Shown here in pieces: positions 27,849-40,879 of a stretch of DNA of 64,000 nucleotides (positions are counted from its first letter, which is position 1; every line of letters starts with the position of its first letter). The DNA lies in the NCBI RefSeq assembly GCF_021432765.1, contig NZ_CP058908.1, positions 2,442,001 through 2,506,000 of the forward strand, given 5' to 3'. The position numbers were made by a program, and so were the translations under genes. Source of the stretch: Pseudomonas phenolilytica. Its GTDB lineage: Bacteria > Pseudomonadota > Gammaproteobacteria > Pseudomonadales > Pseudomonadaceae. The notes under the pieces were generated by a model, which searched no databases, was not told the DNA's origin, and was given only the letters and a program-made list of their open reading frames with translations.

Positions 27849-28235
27849 ATGAGCTACAACTGGGACCTGCTGCTGCGCCTGCTGCACGAAGTCCGGCAGT
27901 CCGCCAACGACAGCTTCAAGCCGCGCCGCTACGCCGAGGACTACGCCGCCGAGCTGGAGAGCGCCGGGCGACCGCTGCCCAACCTCGACAGCCTGCGCGC
28001 CGAGGCGGCGGACTACGAGCGTCTGCTGTTCGAGGGCGGCTTCATCGCCTCGCGGCCCGAGGAGGCTGGTGGCAACGGCGAAAACTTCGTGCTGACCGAA
28101 CGCGGCTCGCGCCTGCTGGCGATTCTCGAAGGCCGGGAGCCGGGCAGCGATACGCTGCGCCAGCGCCTCAGCGAACAGGGCGAGGGTGCGCTGGTGCCCG
28201 AGCTGTTCGACCGTCTGGCCGCCGGCGGCCACTAG
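27849..28235 (+). CDS. Small winged-helix-like protein (DUF2513-like)
   Basis: The protein has 128 residues from ATG 27849. It begins MSYNWDLLLRLLHEVRQSAN and contains ADYERLLFEGGFIASRPEE and NFVLTERGSRLLAILEGRE. The pattern helix - YExLLxEGGFI - beta - LTERGxxLL is that of a winged helix, similar to DUF2513 phage/chromosomal proteins. DNA binding is an inference. Its stop and that of the convergent peptidase gene are three bases apart. Confidence 0.65.
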   Translation: MSYNWDLLLRLLHEVRQSANDSFKPRRYAEDYAAELESAGRPLPNLDSLRAEAADYERLLFEGGFIASRPEEAGGNGENFVLTERGSRLLAILEGREPGSDTLRQRLSEQGEGALVPELFDRLAAGGH

Positions 28236-28237
28236 CC

Positions 28238-29989
28238 TCAGCGGCGGTGCCGCAGGCTGTCGGCGGCGAGCTCCAGTGCCTTGCGCATGTCCAGCCGGGC
28301 CGAGCGACCGACGTCGCGGTTGTCCAGCTGGTAGTTGCGCTCGGACGGCAGGATCGGTGCGGTCAGGTCGTCCGCTTCGGCGGCCTCGAAGTCCGCGCCG
28401 ATGGTCATCGCGCTGCGGCGTAACAGCTCGCGCAACTGCTCGGGTTGCAGGCGCGGGTTGATCGACAGCATGGCCGCCACCGCGCCGGCCACCAGCGGCG
28501 TGGCGTAGGAGGTGCCGCAATGCACCTCGCCCGGCTCGCCGTCGTACGTCGCGGCGCGAATGCAGGCGGCGGCGGTGATGTCGACGCGCATGTCGACATT
28601 GGACGACTGGCGTTTTTCCACCGAGCGCGGGTCCTCGACCGGCAGGCCGCGTCGCTTGCTGAGCTGATGGCCGCCGACCACCAGCAGCTGCTCGGTGATG
28701 AACGAGGAGGGCAGGCGGTAATCGTCGTGCCCGGAGCGGGCCGAGCCGTTGCCCGCCGAATTGATGACCACCACGTCAGGATGCTCGTGGCGCAGCCAGA
28801 GGAAGAATTCCTCCAGCAGTTCCTCGTACCCGCTCATGGCGATACCCGAGCGCAGCAATGAGTCCACCGGCTCGCCTTCGACGTTCAGCGTGCCGATGCG
28901 ATGGATGCCCCAGCTCCAGTTGAGAATGCGCGCGCCGTCCTGCACCAGATTCACCGAGGCGGCGATGTTGGCGGTGATGCCGGCGTCGGAGTTGCGCTCG
29001 ACGATCACCTCGAAGCCGGGGCCGGTTTCATCCAGCGCACTGAGAAAACCGCTGTCGTGCGCCTCGCCACGCGCCGCGAGAATGCCGGCCACGCTGCTGC
29101 CGTGGCCGTCGGGCTGGCGGGCGTCACGGGCGTAGAGGCAGGTGCGGCCCGCCGTCGGGTCGCACGGTTGCAGGTAACCGGCGAAGCCCGGCGCATCGAA
29201 ATCCACGTTGCGCTCGATCACGCCGATGCGGATCGGCTCGCCTTCGCCGGTTGTCGCACGCGGCGGAAGATGCCGGCGATAGAAGTCCACCGCATCGAGG
29301 AAACGGTTGGCCGCCCACTCGGGGTTCTGTCGGCGCGCGCGGCCCGGCTCCGCTTCGCCGCTCTCGGCGCCGGATTCCTCGATCACCACGGCATCGACGC
29401 CGACCTCGCTGCCCAGGCGCAGCAGCATGGCATCGCGCTCGGTCAGGTTCGTCACCGGCAGGCGCAGCTGGTAGGTGTTGAGCGGCGCGATGGCACCGAC
29501 GACCTTCGCGCCGTACTTCTCGGCCAGACGTTGCGCGGTGGCGAGCCCGTCCTGATCTTCCTCGATGATCAGGCTCGCCAGATCGACGTAGGTGGTCAGC
29601 CCGTCCATGTTTTCGGCGACTTCCTTGTCGCTGGCGGCGAGCACCTGGCTGCGCCCGCGCGACAGCCACACCGGATTGCTCCGTTGACCCTCACGTTCCA
29701 GCCATAGCGGCGCGCTGGGCTGCCCGGCCGGCAGGGTCAGGCGCAGGCGCGCACCATCGCGTTCGAGCTGATCGGCGGGTATCGGCTGGCCGCCGAGCAG
29801 CACCCGCACATCCTCGTCGAGCGGGTCACTGGCCTGCAGGCACCAGCTCGATGGTCCTTTGGCAAGCAGATCGCCGCAGCGCTGCAACTGGGTGATGCGC
29901 AGCTCCGGCTGCGCGGCGGGCAGCGTCGCGCTGGCGCAGAGGCCGAGCAGGCCGAGGCAGAGGCCGCGGAGGCGGGACGCGGACCGCAT
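28238..29989 (-). CDS. S8 (subtilisin-like) peptidase homolog with Asp-to-Glu change in the catalytic triad
   Basis: The protein has 583 residues from ATG 29989. A signal peptide ends near PAA (24-26), and an I9/propeptide-like region lies at about 130-205. The peptidase fold starts near 253. The catalytic His 296 (DGHGSSVAG), oxyanion Asn 414 (NSAGNGS) and Ser 494 (CGTSYATP) are present. The triad Asp is replaced by Glu 259 in IGVIERNVDFD. It is the last gene of a tight operon egtB-egtD-peptidase, two bases after egtD. It could be a slow or inactive protease, or a pseudoprotease. Confidence 0.8.
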   Translation of the reverse strand: MRSASRLRGLCLGLLGLCASATLPAAQPELRITQLQRCGDLLAKGPSSWCLQASDPLDEDVRVLLGGQPIPADQLERDGARLRLTLPAGQPSAPLWLEREGQRSNPVWLSRGRSQVLAASDKEVAENMDGLTTYVDLASLIIEEDQDGLATAQRLAEKYGAKVVGAIAPLNTYQLRLPVTNLTERDAMLLRLGSEVGVDAVVIEESGAESGEAEPGRARRQNPEWAANRFLDAVDFYRRHLPPRATTGEGEPIRIGVIERNVDFDAPGFAGYLQPCDPTAGRTCLYARDARQPDGHGSSVAGILAARGEAHDSGFLSALDETGPGFEVIVERNSDAGITANIAASVNLVQDGARILNWSWGIHRIGTLNVEGEPVDSLLRSGIAMSGYEELLEEFFLWLRHEHPDVVVINSAGNGSARSGHDDYRLPSSFITEQLLVVGGHQLSKRRGLPVEDPRSVEKRQSSNVDMRVDITAAACIRAATYDGEPGEVHCGTSYATPLVAGAVAAMLSINPRLQPEQLRELLRRSAMTIGADFEAAEADDLTAPILPSERNYQLDNRDVGRSARLDMRKALELAADSLRHRR

Positions 29990-29991
29990 GT

Positions 29992-30954
29992 TCACCGGCG
30001 CTGCAGGTAGTGCACGCTGAACAGCTCGCGCGGGTCGGTCCACTGCGCGCGGCAGTCGAAGCCGGCGCCATCGGCCAGCGCGGCGAAGGAGTGCAGCGTG
30101 TATTTGTAGGAGTTTTCCGTATGCAGGCTTTCGCCGGCGTCGAAATGGAAGCACCGGCCCTCGACGGTCACATCCTGCGCCTGGCGGCTGACCAGATGCA
30201 TCTCGATGCGCGACTCGGCCTCGTTGAAGAAGGCGTGGTGGGCGAAGCGCGACGGGTCGATATCGCTGTCCAGCTCATTGCCGATGCGCTGCAGCAGATT
30301 CAGATTGAAGGCAGCGGTGACTTGCGCGCGGTCGTTGTAGGCCGCTTCCAGCACCGCGCGCGGCTTGACCAGATCGACGCCGATGAGCAGTCCGCCGCCG
30401 ACCGGCAGCACTTCGTGCAGGTGGCGCAGCAAGGCCGCGGCTTCCTCCGGGGTGAAGTTGCCGATGCTCGAGCCGGGAAAGAACACCAGCGGATGCTCGC
30501 TGGCAAAGTCCTCGGGTAGCGCCAGTTCGTGGGAGAAATCGGTGCAGGCGGCGTGCACCTCCAGCCACGGGTAATCGGCGGCGAGGCGCTGAGTGCTGCT
30601 GCGCAGGAAGTCCTCGCTGATGTCGATGCCCAGATAGCTGGCAGGGTGCAGCGCTTCGAGCAGCAGGCGCACCTTGCGGCTGGCGCCGCTGCCCAGCTCG
30701 ATCAGATCGCTGCGTGGCCCGGCGATCTCGCGGATATCGCCCGCCGCGTCGGCCAGGATGCGCTCCTCGGTACGGGTGAGGTAGTACTCCGGCTGTTGGC
30801 AGATCTGCTCGAACAGCTCGGAGCCGCGTCGATCGTAGAAGAACTTGGGCGACACCCGTTTCGGCGTGGCGGCGAACCCGCGCAGGGTTTCCTCGCGAAG
30901 CGAGGCCGCATGCGGTTGTTGCAGTCGATCATGGAAATGAATGGCCAGCGCCAT
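29992..30954 (-). CDS. egtD: L-histidine N(alpha)-methyltransferase (EgtD)
   Basis: The protein has 320 residues from ATG 30954. It trimethylates histidine to hercynine with SAM, the first step of ergothioneine synthesis. Family features include FFYDRRGSELFEQICQQPEY near 40, LIELGSGASRKVRLLLEA (SAM-binding), LGIDISEDFL, FFPGSSIGNFTPEEA and the C-terminal HTENSYKY. It starts two bases after the egtB stop and ends two bases before the next start. Together with EgtB it supports a two-gene (EgtB/EgtD) route to the sulfoxide conjugate. Confidence 0.92.
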   Translation of the reverse strand: MALAIHFHDRLQQPHAASLREETLRGFAATPKRVSPKFFYDRRGSELFEQICQQPEYYLTRTEERILADAAGDIREIAGPRSDLIELGSGASRKVRLLLEALHPASYLGIDISEDFLRSSTQRLAADYPWLEVHAACTDFSHELALPEDFASEHPLVFFPGSSIGNFTPEEAAALLRHLHEVLPVGGGLLIGVDLVKPRAVLEAAYNDRAQVTAAFNLNLLQRIGNELDSDIDPSRFAHHAFFNEAESRIEMHLVSRQAQDVTVEGRCFHFDAGESLHTENSYKYTLHSFAALADGAGFDCRAQWTDPRELFSVHYLQRR

Positions 30955-30956
30955 CT

Positions 30957-32252
30957 TCAGAGCCCCCTGGCCAGGCGCAGCCCGGCGAACTGCCAGCGCA
31001 TCGCCGGCTGGAAGAAATTGCGGTAGGTGATCCGCAGGTGCGATTGCGGCGTCGCGCAGCAGCCGCCACGCAACACCATCTGGCCGGACATGAACTTGCC
31101 GTTGTACTCGCCGAGGCTGCCGGGCAGCGGGCGAAAACCCGGATAGGGCAGGTAGGCGCTGGCAGTCCATTCCCAGACGTCGCCGAACAGCTGCTGCGGG
31201 CCGTCGTGTGTGCTGGGCGCGGCGATCGGCTGCAGGTAGTCGCTCTCCAGAAAGTTGCCCGTCAGCGGCTGGTCGGCTGCGGCCACTTCCCATTCCGCCT
31301 CGCTCGGCAGTCGGGCGCCGGCCCAGCGGGCATAGGCGTCGGCCTCGTAATAGCTGACATGGCAGACCGGCGCGTGCGCGTCCAGCGTGCGCAGTCCGCC
31401 GAGGGTCATCTCCAGCCAGGCGTCGTCGGCACGCAGCCAGTACAGCGGCGCGTGCCAGCCGGCCTGCTGGATCAGGTCCCAGCCATCGGATAGCCACAGC
31501 TCCGGGCGCGCATAGCCGCCGTCGGTGATGAATGCCAGGTATTCGGTATTGCTCACCGGCCGCTCGGCGAGCTGGAAGTCCTCGACGAACTGGCGATGCC
31601 GTGGCGTTTCGCAATCGAAGGCGAAGCCGCCGCCGGCGTGGCCGATGTACTGCACGCCGCCGGCATGCTCGTGCCAGCGCGGCCGTTGCGGCGTGGCGCT
31701 GGGTGGCGGTTGCAGGTCGTCGCGATAGACCGGGTGCAGCGGGTTCTGCGCGAGGATGTGCTTGATGTCCATCAGCAGCAGCTCCTGGTGCTGCTGCTCA
31801 TGCTGCAGGCCGAGTTCGACGCGCCGGGCGATCTCGCCGGCCTGTGCAGGCGGCAGGGCAATCAGCAGCTCCCCCATCGCCTGGTCGACATGCCGGCGGT
31901 AGCGGTAGATCTCATCGACCCCCGGGCGCGACAGCACGCCGCGCGAGGCGCGCGGAAACGGCGTGCCGTGGGTCTGGTAGTAGGAGTTGAACAGGTAGTC
32001 GTAGGCGTCGTTCAGGCGCCGATAGCCGGGCAGGTAGGGCAGCAGCAGGAAGGTCTCGAAGAACCAGCTGACATGCGCCAGATGCCATTTCGGCGGGCTG
32101 ACGGCAGGCATGCTCTGGATCACGTAATCCTCGACCTGCAGCGGCGCGCAGAGCGCCTCGCTGGTGGCGCGCACCTGCCGGTAGCGGTCGAGCAGACCGC
32201 CTGGCTGCGACGCTGCCGGATGCGCCCGCGCCTGTCCTGCCAGATTGATCAT
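30957..32252 (-). CDS. egtB: Ergothioneine biosynthesis sulfoxide synthase (EgtB)
   Basis: The protein has 431 residues from ATG 32252. It is an iron(II) enzyme joining hercynine to a thiol (gamma-Glu-Cys or Cys) as a sulfoxide. The DinB-like domain carries metal-ligand motifs HLAHVSWFFE and LQHEQQHQELLLMDIKHI. The C-terminal FGE-sulfatase-like domain has PVSNTEYLAFI, LPSEAEWEVAA and LFGDVWEWTASAY with final RGGCCATP. The neighbouring egtD makes ergothioneine far more likely than an OvoA or SenA role. No egtA, egtC or egtE is visible. Confidence 0.92.
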   Translation of the reverse strand: MINLAGQARAHPAASQPGGLLDRYRQVRATSEALCAPLQVEDYVIQSMPAVSPPKWHLAHVSWFFETFLLLPYLPGYRRLNDAYDYLFNSYYQTHGTPFPRASRGVLSRPGVDEIYRYRRHVDQAMGELLIALPPAQAGEIARRVELGLQHEQQHQELLLMDIKHILAQNPLHPVYRDDLQPPPSATPQRPRWHEHAGGVQYIGHAGGGFAFDCETPRHRQFVEDFQLAERPVSNTEYLAFITDGGYARPELWLSDGWDLIQQAGWHAPLYWLRADDAWLEMTLGGLRTLDAHAPVCHVSYYEADAYARWAGARLPSEAEWEVAAADQPLTGNFLESDYLQPIAAPSTHDGPQQLFGDVWEWTASAYLPYPGFRPLPGSLGEYNGKFMSGQMVLRGGCCATPQSHLRITYRNFFQPAMRWQFAGLRLARGL

Positions 32253-32384
32253 GAGCGTTCCCCCTGCCGTTCGTGCGGTCGCGGCCGCCTCCAGATAGCG
32301 ACTCGAAGCGCAGCGCAAAAGTTCGCGCGCAGGCCGCCCCGTTTGAGAAAAGCAGCAGATCGCCCGTTGCGAAAGCCGGGGCGC

Positions 32385-32690
32385 TCAGTAGTTCGGCGTG
32401 GTTTCCGGGATCGCGCTGTCATCGGTGATGAAGGGCATCGTCCACGGCTCCAAGGTGCAGCCCTTGGCGAGCAGCTCCTGGCGGGTCTGCTCGATCACCT
32501 GGGCCATGCGTAGCGGATCGGCGTAGTCGCGCACCTGCGCCACGCGCGCCAGCTCCGCGCCGCTGCCACTCATCACGGTGAAGCCGAAACTGTCGTCAGC
32601 GGGGTTGGCGCTGGTCACACAGCCGCAGGGCAGGAAGGCTTCGGCGGCCAGTTGCATGGCGTTGTCGAGGCTGAGCGGGGTGGTGGTCAT
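32385..32690 (-). CDS. Small conserved hypothetical protein
   Basis: The protein has 101 residues, acidic with Thr-rich ends and no signal or membrane segment. It contains LAAEAFLPCGCVTSANP, FGFTVMSGSGAELARVAQV and YADPLRMAQVIEQTRQELL. The pattern beta - turn - helix suggests a compact cytoplasmic domain; no function is recognised. It lies upstream of egtB with a 132-bp gap, so it is probably its own transcript. Confidence 0.6.
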   Translation of the reverse strand: MTTTPLSLDNAMQLAAEAFLPCGCVTSANPADDSFGFTVMSGSGAELARVAQVRDYADPLRMAQVIEQTRQELLAKGCTLEPWTMPFITDDSAIPETTPNY

Positions 32691-32807
32691 GACGGGCTCC
32701 GTGGCGTGGCGATGTCAGAAGGTTGACCGCCATATCGCGATGCCGTTTCCGCGCCGCCGACCGGCTGTCGCTTGTGCCGCATCCTGCGCGGCAGCATATT
32801 CGAGCGC

Positions 32808-37098
<4,291 letters not shown>

Positions 37099-37124
<26 letters not shown>

Positions 37125-37977
37125 CCGGTAAGCATTCCAGGCCGGCGAGGTCCTGGCGCATCTGCTGCAAGCGCTGGACAAGGTGCTCGCGCTGGCGCGC
37201 GTCGGCCATGCCGTGCAGATCGGCCAGCAGGACCAGGGCGGCGCGTTCGGCGTGCTGCAATGCGGCACGGTCGGCGTCACCGAGCAGCGCTTCGCGATCC
37301 TGCAGCAGTCGTGCGATGCGCGCTGCGAAATCGGCCTGATCGCGCTGGCGCACAGTGTCGAGCAGCTCGCGCTGCCATTGTTCGCGGTTGTTCAGCCAGC
37401 GTGCGTTCTGCTCGCCCAGGCTGTGCGACCAGGCCAGCACGCGCTGGCGTTGCGCCGCATCGAGCGGGCCGAGCCAGTGTTCGAGGCGTTCGCCCATGCG
37501 CTCGGCACGTTCGCGAATCTGCTGGGGCAACGGCGGCGCCAGGTATTGTTCGCGATGTTCGCGTTGATCCGCTTCCAGCGCCTGCGCCAGTTCACGCACC
37601 TGCGCGTCGTCCAGGGCGCGCAGAAGTTCGGTGGCGGTGGGGGTGATCTCTACCGCGATGGCCTGGATCGCCTGGCGGATGTCCCGGTAGTACGGCTGCA
37701 GCTGGTCACCGTCCAGCCTGCGGTGGGTGCTGTCGTGTTGCAGGCGCTGCAGGTCGTCGAGCAGGTCCGGTAGCTGGCTGCGGCAATGCCAGGCCAGATG
37801 CGTCCTGATCCGCTCGCGAAGCCGGTCCTGCTGTGCGCGGTTCAGGTCGAGGTAGTCGTTGAGCGACCACGGCACCAGCACGTCGAGGTTGCGATAGACC
37901 AGCGTCGCGCGGCTGCAGCCGGCCAGCACAACGCTGCAGAACAGTAGCGACAACAGTACCCGGCAGGTGCAGTGCAT
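37099..37977 (-). CDS. DUF6279-family lipoprotein
   Basis: The protein has 292 residues from ATG 37977. The signal peptide [17 protein letters not shown] is followed by lipobox LAGC, so it should be acylated and outer-membrane bound. After that come [19 protein letters not shown] and an Arg/Gln/Leu-rich helical body ([19 protein letters not shown]). An ATG eight codons upstream is a weaker alternative. It is a commonly annotated DUF6279 lipoprotein in pseudomonads; the function is unknown. The coding end overlaps lhr by 26 bp on the opposite strand. Confidence 0.78.
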
Positions 37978-38126
37978 CGTCGGTCCTCGTCTGTTCATCA
38001 TCCGCGCGCGCCTGGGCCGGGGTTTCGTCGGGCGACAGGTGAGAACCCGCCGCGCACGCGGTCACTTCTAGCGTAGGCCGCGCCCCGGCGCGGTGCGATT
38101 CATTCAATCAACGCGGGAGAAATATC

Positions 38127-38321
38127 ATGACCGTGCGCGCACAGATCAAGCACCTGAGCGGTGAGGATGTTCCCAAGGCCTGGCGCCCGACCTGGGCAGT
38201 GTGCTGGGTCGTGGAGCTGGATGGCGCGGTGATCGGCGGGCCTTACGCCAGCGAAGCGCAGGCCCGTGCGGTGGCCGACGGCGACGAGGAGCCGCGTCTG
38301 TCGCAGACGCCGGCACCCTGA
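38127..38321 (+). CDS. Small conserved protein
   Basis: The protein has 64 residues from ATG 38127 with GGGAGA upstream. It opens MTVRAQIKHLSGEDVPKAWR and contains TWAVCWVVELDGAVIGGPYA and SEAQARAVADG. No signal or membrane segment is seen. Its compact beta-rich pattern suggests a small folded domain. A good ribosome site and normal codon use argue that it is real; the function is unknown. It lies between two lipoprotein genes of opposite orientation. Confidence 0.6.
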   Translation: MTVRAQIKHLSGEDVPKAWRPTWAVCWVVELDGAVIGGPYASEAQARAVADGDEEPRLSQTPAP

Positions 38322-38328
38322 CCGGCGT

Positions 38329-38889
38329 TCAGCGCGGCTGTTGCGCCTGCTCCAGGCAGTACTGCGGGCAGGGCGCGCGGTACTCGGCGGCTGGCGGCGG
38401 CGGTTCGACCAGTTGCGACACCAGCGCCAGGGCCTTCTCGAAGGACGGGTAGCCGCTCTGGGCGACGTCGAGCTGCCCATAGGCTTCGCGGTAGGCGTCC
38501 GCCTTGGCGATGTCGCGCTCCTCGATCAGATAGGGCTCCATGTAAATCTTGTAGAGCAGGGCAACCGCGTGCGGATGGCCCTTGTCCTTGGCCTTCTCCA
38601 GCAGGTGCAGCACCTCGGACGGCTCCGGACCGAGGCGGATCATCAACAACGCCTGGTAGAACTCGGTTTCACCGCGCCGATCCTGCGGCGCGCTGCGGTC
38701 GAGCAGTGCATCGGCCAGCTCGTAGCCTTCCTCGTCTCCAGACGCGATCAGGATCTTCGCCTGCAGCAGATCGTTCTGGTACAGCAGGCGTTCCGCCCGG
38801 CAGCGGCTGTCGCTCCAGGGCTGGTCGCACGATTGTGAAGCGCAGCCGCCGAGCAACATCAGCAGCGCAATCGCCAGCGCATGTCTCAT
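38329..38889 (-). CDS. Sel1/TPR-like lipoprotein
   Basis: The protein has 186 residues from ATG 38889. The signal peptide MRHALAIALLMLLGGC ends in a lipobox (LGGC). The body contains repeated helical units (QALLMIRLGPEPSEVLHLL, KGHPHAVALLYKIYMEPY, KADAYREAYGQLDVAQ) resembling Sel1/TPR-like repeats. It probably is an anchored scaffolding lipoprotein. Two cysteine pairs near the C-terminus (CPQYC) may form disulfides. The function is not known. Confidence 0.68.
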   Translation of the reverse strand: MRHALAIALLMLLGGCASQSCDQPWSDSRCRAERLLYQNDLLQAKILIASGDEEGYELADALLDRSAPQDRRGETEFYQALLMIRLGPEPSEVLHLLEKAKDKGHPHAVALLYKIYMEPYLIEERDIAKADAYREAYGQLDVAQSGYPSFEKALALVSQLVEPPPPAAEYRAPCPQYCLEQAQQPR

Positions 38890-38962
38890 TGTGAACTCGC
38901 TCTCCTTTTGAGGTTCGCCAGTATGGGCCGTGCGCACCGCGCTTCGCCAGAGTCGTTTGCGC

Positions 38963-39730
38963 TCAGTAGGTGGTGCAGGGGGCGTTCATCCGCTGCAGTC
39001 CATAGCGGCGCAACAGGCCCTGCCAGCGGGCGCTGTGCGGCAGATCGGTGATCAGCTGCTGGATGAACTGGGTCGCGGCCGGGTTGAGGCTGGAGGTGAT
39101 GAGGATGTGGCGCTGGAAGGTGTAGAGCGGTACGTCCGACACGTGCAGACGTGCTGGCGGTATTTCGGTGGTTTCGTAGAAGTAGCGCGCCGAGCGCGGC
39201 AGCAGTGCAACGTCGATGCGCCCGGAGAGCAGCTTGTGCAGGTTCTGCAGATCCGAATGCACGTCCTCGCGACGAATCCGGCCCTTGTCGATGTCGTCCT
39301 GCAGGGTCTGGTAGTAGTGTCCGAGCACGCCGCCGAGGCGTTGTCCATATAGCGATGCGGGGCCTTCGTAATCGAAGGGATGGCTCGCTGGCGAAACGAA
39401 GTCCTGGGTGTCGCAGAGCAATGGGGACGTCCATCGCGCGCGGGCCACCAGCTTGGGCGGGAAGAATGTTGGCGTTGCCCACAGCAGCACACCGGGACGG
39501 TTTTCGGCGAGCCGCGCATCGAGCCGTCGGCGTGGCAGTTGGCTCAGCGCGAAGAAATAGCGGGCGTGGTTGGAGGGATGCTCGTTGAGCAACTCTACCA
39601 GTGCTTCCGAGAGGCCCGTGCTCTGCTCATTGGCGAACGGCGGTGACGTGTGATAGGTCCAGACCTCGATCCGCTCGGTCGCCTGGGCGTTCAAAGAACA
39701 GAAAATCAGCAGCGCAAGCAGTCTGAACAT
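38963..39730 (-). CDS. Periplasmic solute-binding-like protein (SBP_bac_3 type)
   Basis: The protein has 255 residues with signal peptide MFRLLALLIFCSLNAQA. The mature part reads like a type 3 extracellular solute-binding domain: RIEVWTYHTSPPFANEQS, LARARWTSP-like segments, LYGQRLGGVLGHYYQ, LLSGRIDVALLPRSARYFY and FIQQLITDLPHSARWQGLL. There is no ABC permease neighbour, so it may act in sensing or as a stand-alone binding protein. The ligand is unknown. Confidence 0.72.
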   Translation of the reverse strand: MFRLLALLIFCSLNAQATERIEVWTYHTSPPFANEQSTGLSEALVELLNEHPSNHARYFFALSQLPRRRLDARLAENRPGVLLWATPTFFPPKLVARARWTSPLLCDTQDFVSPASHPFDYEGPASLYGQRLGGVLGHYYQTLQDDIDKGRIRREDVHSDLQNLHKLLSGRIDVALLPRSARYFYETTEIPPARLHVSDVPLYTFQRHILITSSLNPAATQFIQQLITDLPHSARWQGLLRRYGLQRMNAPCTTY

Positions 39731-39852
39731 CGATGATCCGCCGGAGGGAAGCGAATCCGCCGCGACGGATTCGGTGGCAATGCTGTCGTCGGACAGCGCT
39801 CCGCTTGGACTGGTTCAGCCGGCGGATGCTGCAAGCGAGCGTACGGGTTGCC

Positions 39853-39899
39853 AGCGCTTCTGGTAAAGCCAGCCGCCGAACGGTGGGCTCAGAAGCGCT
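39853..39899. repeat. 10-bp perfect inverted repeat at the end of the pseudouridine-synthase gene
   Basis: Arms AGCGCTTCTG (39853-39862) and CAGAAGCGCT (39890-39899) are separated by 27 bases. The right arm covers the last codons and stop of the adjacent minus-strand gene. There is no T tract, so it is not a classical terminator. Confidence 0.4.
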
Positions 39900-40614
39900 C
39901 GTGTTCGCCGAGAAAGCGCCACTGGCCCAGCGGCAGCTTGGCCATCGACAGCCGGCCGATGCGAATGCGCTTGTAGCCGAGCACGCGCAGGCCGATGGCT
40001 TCGCAGAGCATGCGCAACTCGCCGGGTTGCGGTTGTTTGACGGCCACGCGCAGGTGGGTTTCGTTCTGCCAGCTGGCCTTGGCTTTGGGCAGAATCCGGC
40101 CGCGATGGCCGATGCCTTTGCCGAGCAGTGCCAGGCCGTCCGCTTCCGGTTCGCCGCTGACCTCGACGATGAATTCCTGCTCCAGCTTGCTGCGCGCATC
40201 GCTCAGCAGACGGATCACTTCGCGTTGCTGGCTGAACACCAGCAGTCCGCTGGCTTCGTCCTCGAGCGGCAGCAGCACGTTCTGGCGCAGCAGGTGGCGT
40301 TGCAGCGGGGCGGTGGTGCTCGGGTCCTCGGCCCAGTGGCCGACGGCCGAGAGCAATTGCAGGGCGGCCGCGGCATCGGTCGGCACGGACGCGCCGGCCG
40401 GCTTGTGCAGCAGCAGTGTGACCGGTGCAATCTCGTTTGCGGTGGCGCCCGGCAACAGGGTCAGTCGCTGCGCTGGCTGGACCTTGAAGAACGGCGCCTG
40501 CACCACCTGGTCGTCCACCGTCACCCAGCCGCCCTCGATATACAGCTCGGCTTCGCGCCGGGAGCAGCCGAGCTGGTCGGCGAGGCGTTTGGACAGGCGT
40601 ACGGGGTCGGTCAT
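39889..40614 (-). CDS. RsuA/RluF-family pseudouridine synthase homolog with changed catalytic motif
   Basis: The protein has 241 residues from ATG 40614. An N-terminal S4 RNA-binding domain (VRLSKRLADQLGCSRREAE) is followed by a PseudoU_synth fold (LLLHKPAGASVPTD, EVSGEPEADGLALLGKGI and the C-terminal GLRVLGYKRIRIGRLS). The usual catalytic motif RLDxxSxGLL reads LPLEDEASGLL here, putting Glu where the catalytic Asp sits. It may be an altered-activity or non-catalytic RNA-binding relative. A terminator from the upstream gene (40634-40676) precedes it. Confidence 0.8.
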   Translation of the reverse strand: MTDPVRLSKRLADQLGCSRREAELYIEGGWVTVDDQVVQAPFFKVQPAQRLTLLPGATANEIAPVTLLLHKPAGASVPTDAAAALQLLSAVGHWAEDPSTTAPLQRHLLRQNVLLPLEDEASGLLVFSQQREVIRLLSDARSKLEQEFIVEVSGEPEADGLALLGKGIGHRGRILPKAKASWQNETHLRVAVKQPQPGELRMLCEAIGLRVLGYKRIRIGRLSMAKLPLGQWRFLGEHERF

Positions 40615-40633
40615 GATGGGCTCGGAAGGGGGT

Positions 40634-40676
40634 AAAAAAACGCGGCGAGCCGTTGCGCGGATGGCAGGGCTCGCCG
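40634..40676 (-). terminator. Rho-independent terminator (minus strand)
   Basis: Read on the minus strand, a 9-bp perfect stem CGGCGAGCC / GGCTCGCCG (40643-40651, 40668-40676) with a 16-base loop is followed by a run of seven T residues (40634-40640). It ends the small gene at 40703-40879 and insulates the downstream pseudouridine-synthase gene. Confidence 0.7.
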
Positions 40677-40702
40677 AGGGGCGTTTCAGCGGGAGGAGCC
40701 GA

Positions 40703-40879
40703 TCACTTCTTGCTGATGGTGATCTGACGCGACGGCCCTTGGGTCTGGCCGCTGACTCCGTTGGGAATCTGCTGGATTTCACCGCCGGCCTTGAGGAAGG
40801 CGGCCATCTGGTCGGCCAGGGACTGGCTGGTTTCGAAAGCGGGTTCGGGCTTGCGCTTGGCAGCGGCTTTGGTGGCCAT
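40703..40879 (-). CDS. Small hypothetical protein
   Basis: The protein has 58 residues from ATG 40879 (an ATG two codons upstream is possible). It begins MATKAAAKRKPEPAFETS and ends GPSRQITISKK, with FLKAGGEIQQIPNGVSG in the middle. It is short and basic with no recognised domain, and looks like a small nucleic-acid-associated protein. A downstream terminator supports it as a genuine transcript. Confidence 0.55.
   Translation of the reverse strand: MATKAAAKRKPEPAFETSQSLADQMAAFLKAGGEIQQIPNGVSGQTQGPSRQITISKK

Noticed and set aside
39745..39775. Short hairpin CGAATCCG / CGGATTCG before the solute-binding gene
   Set aside because: No T tract or family relationship; it could be an operator but nothing supports a role.
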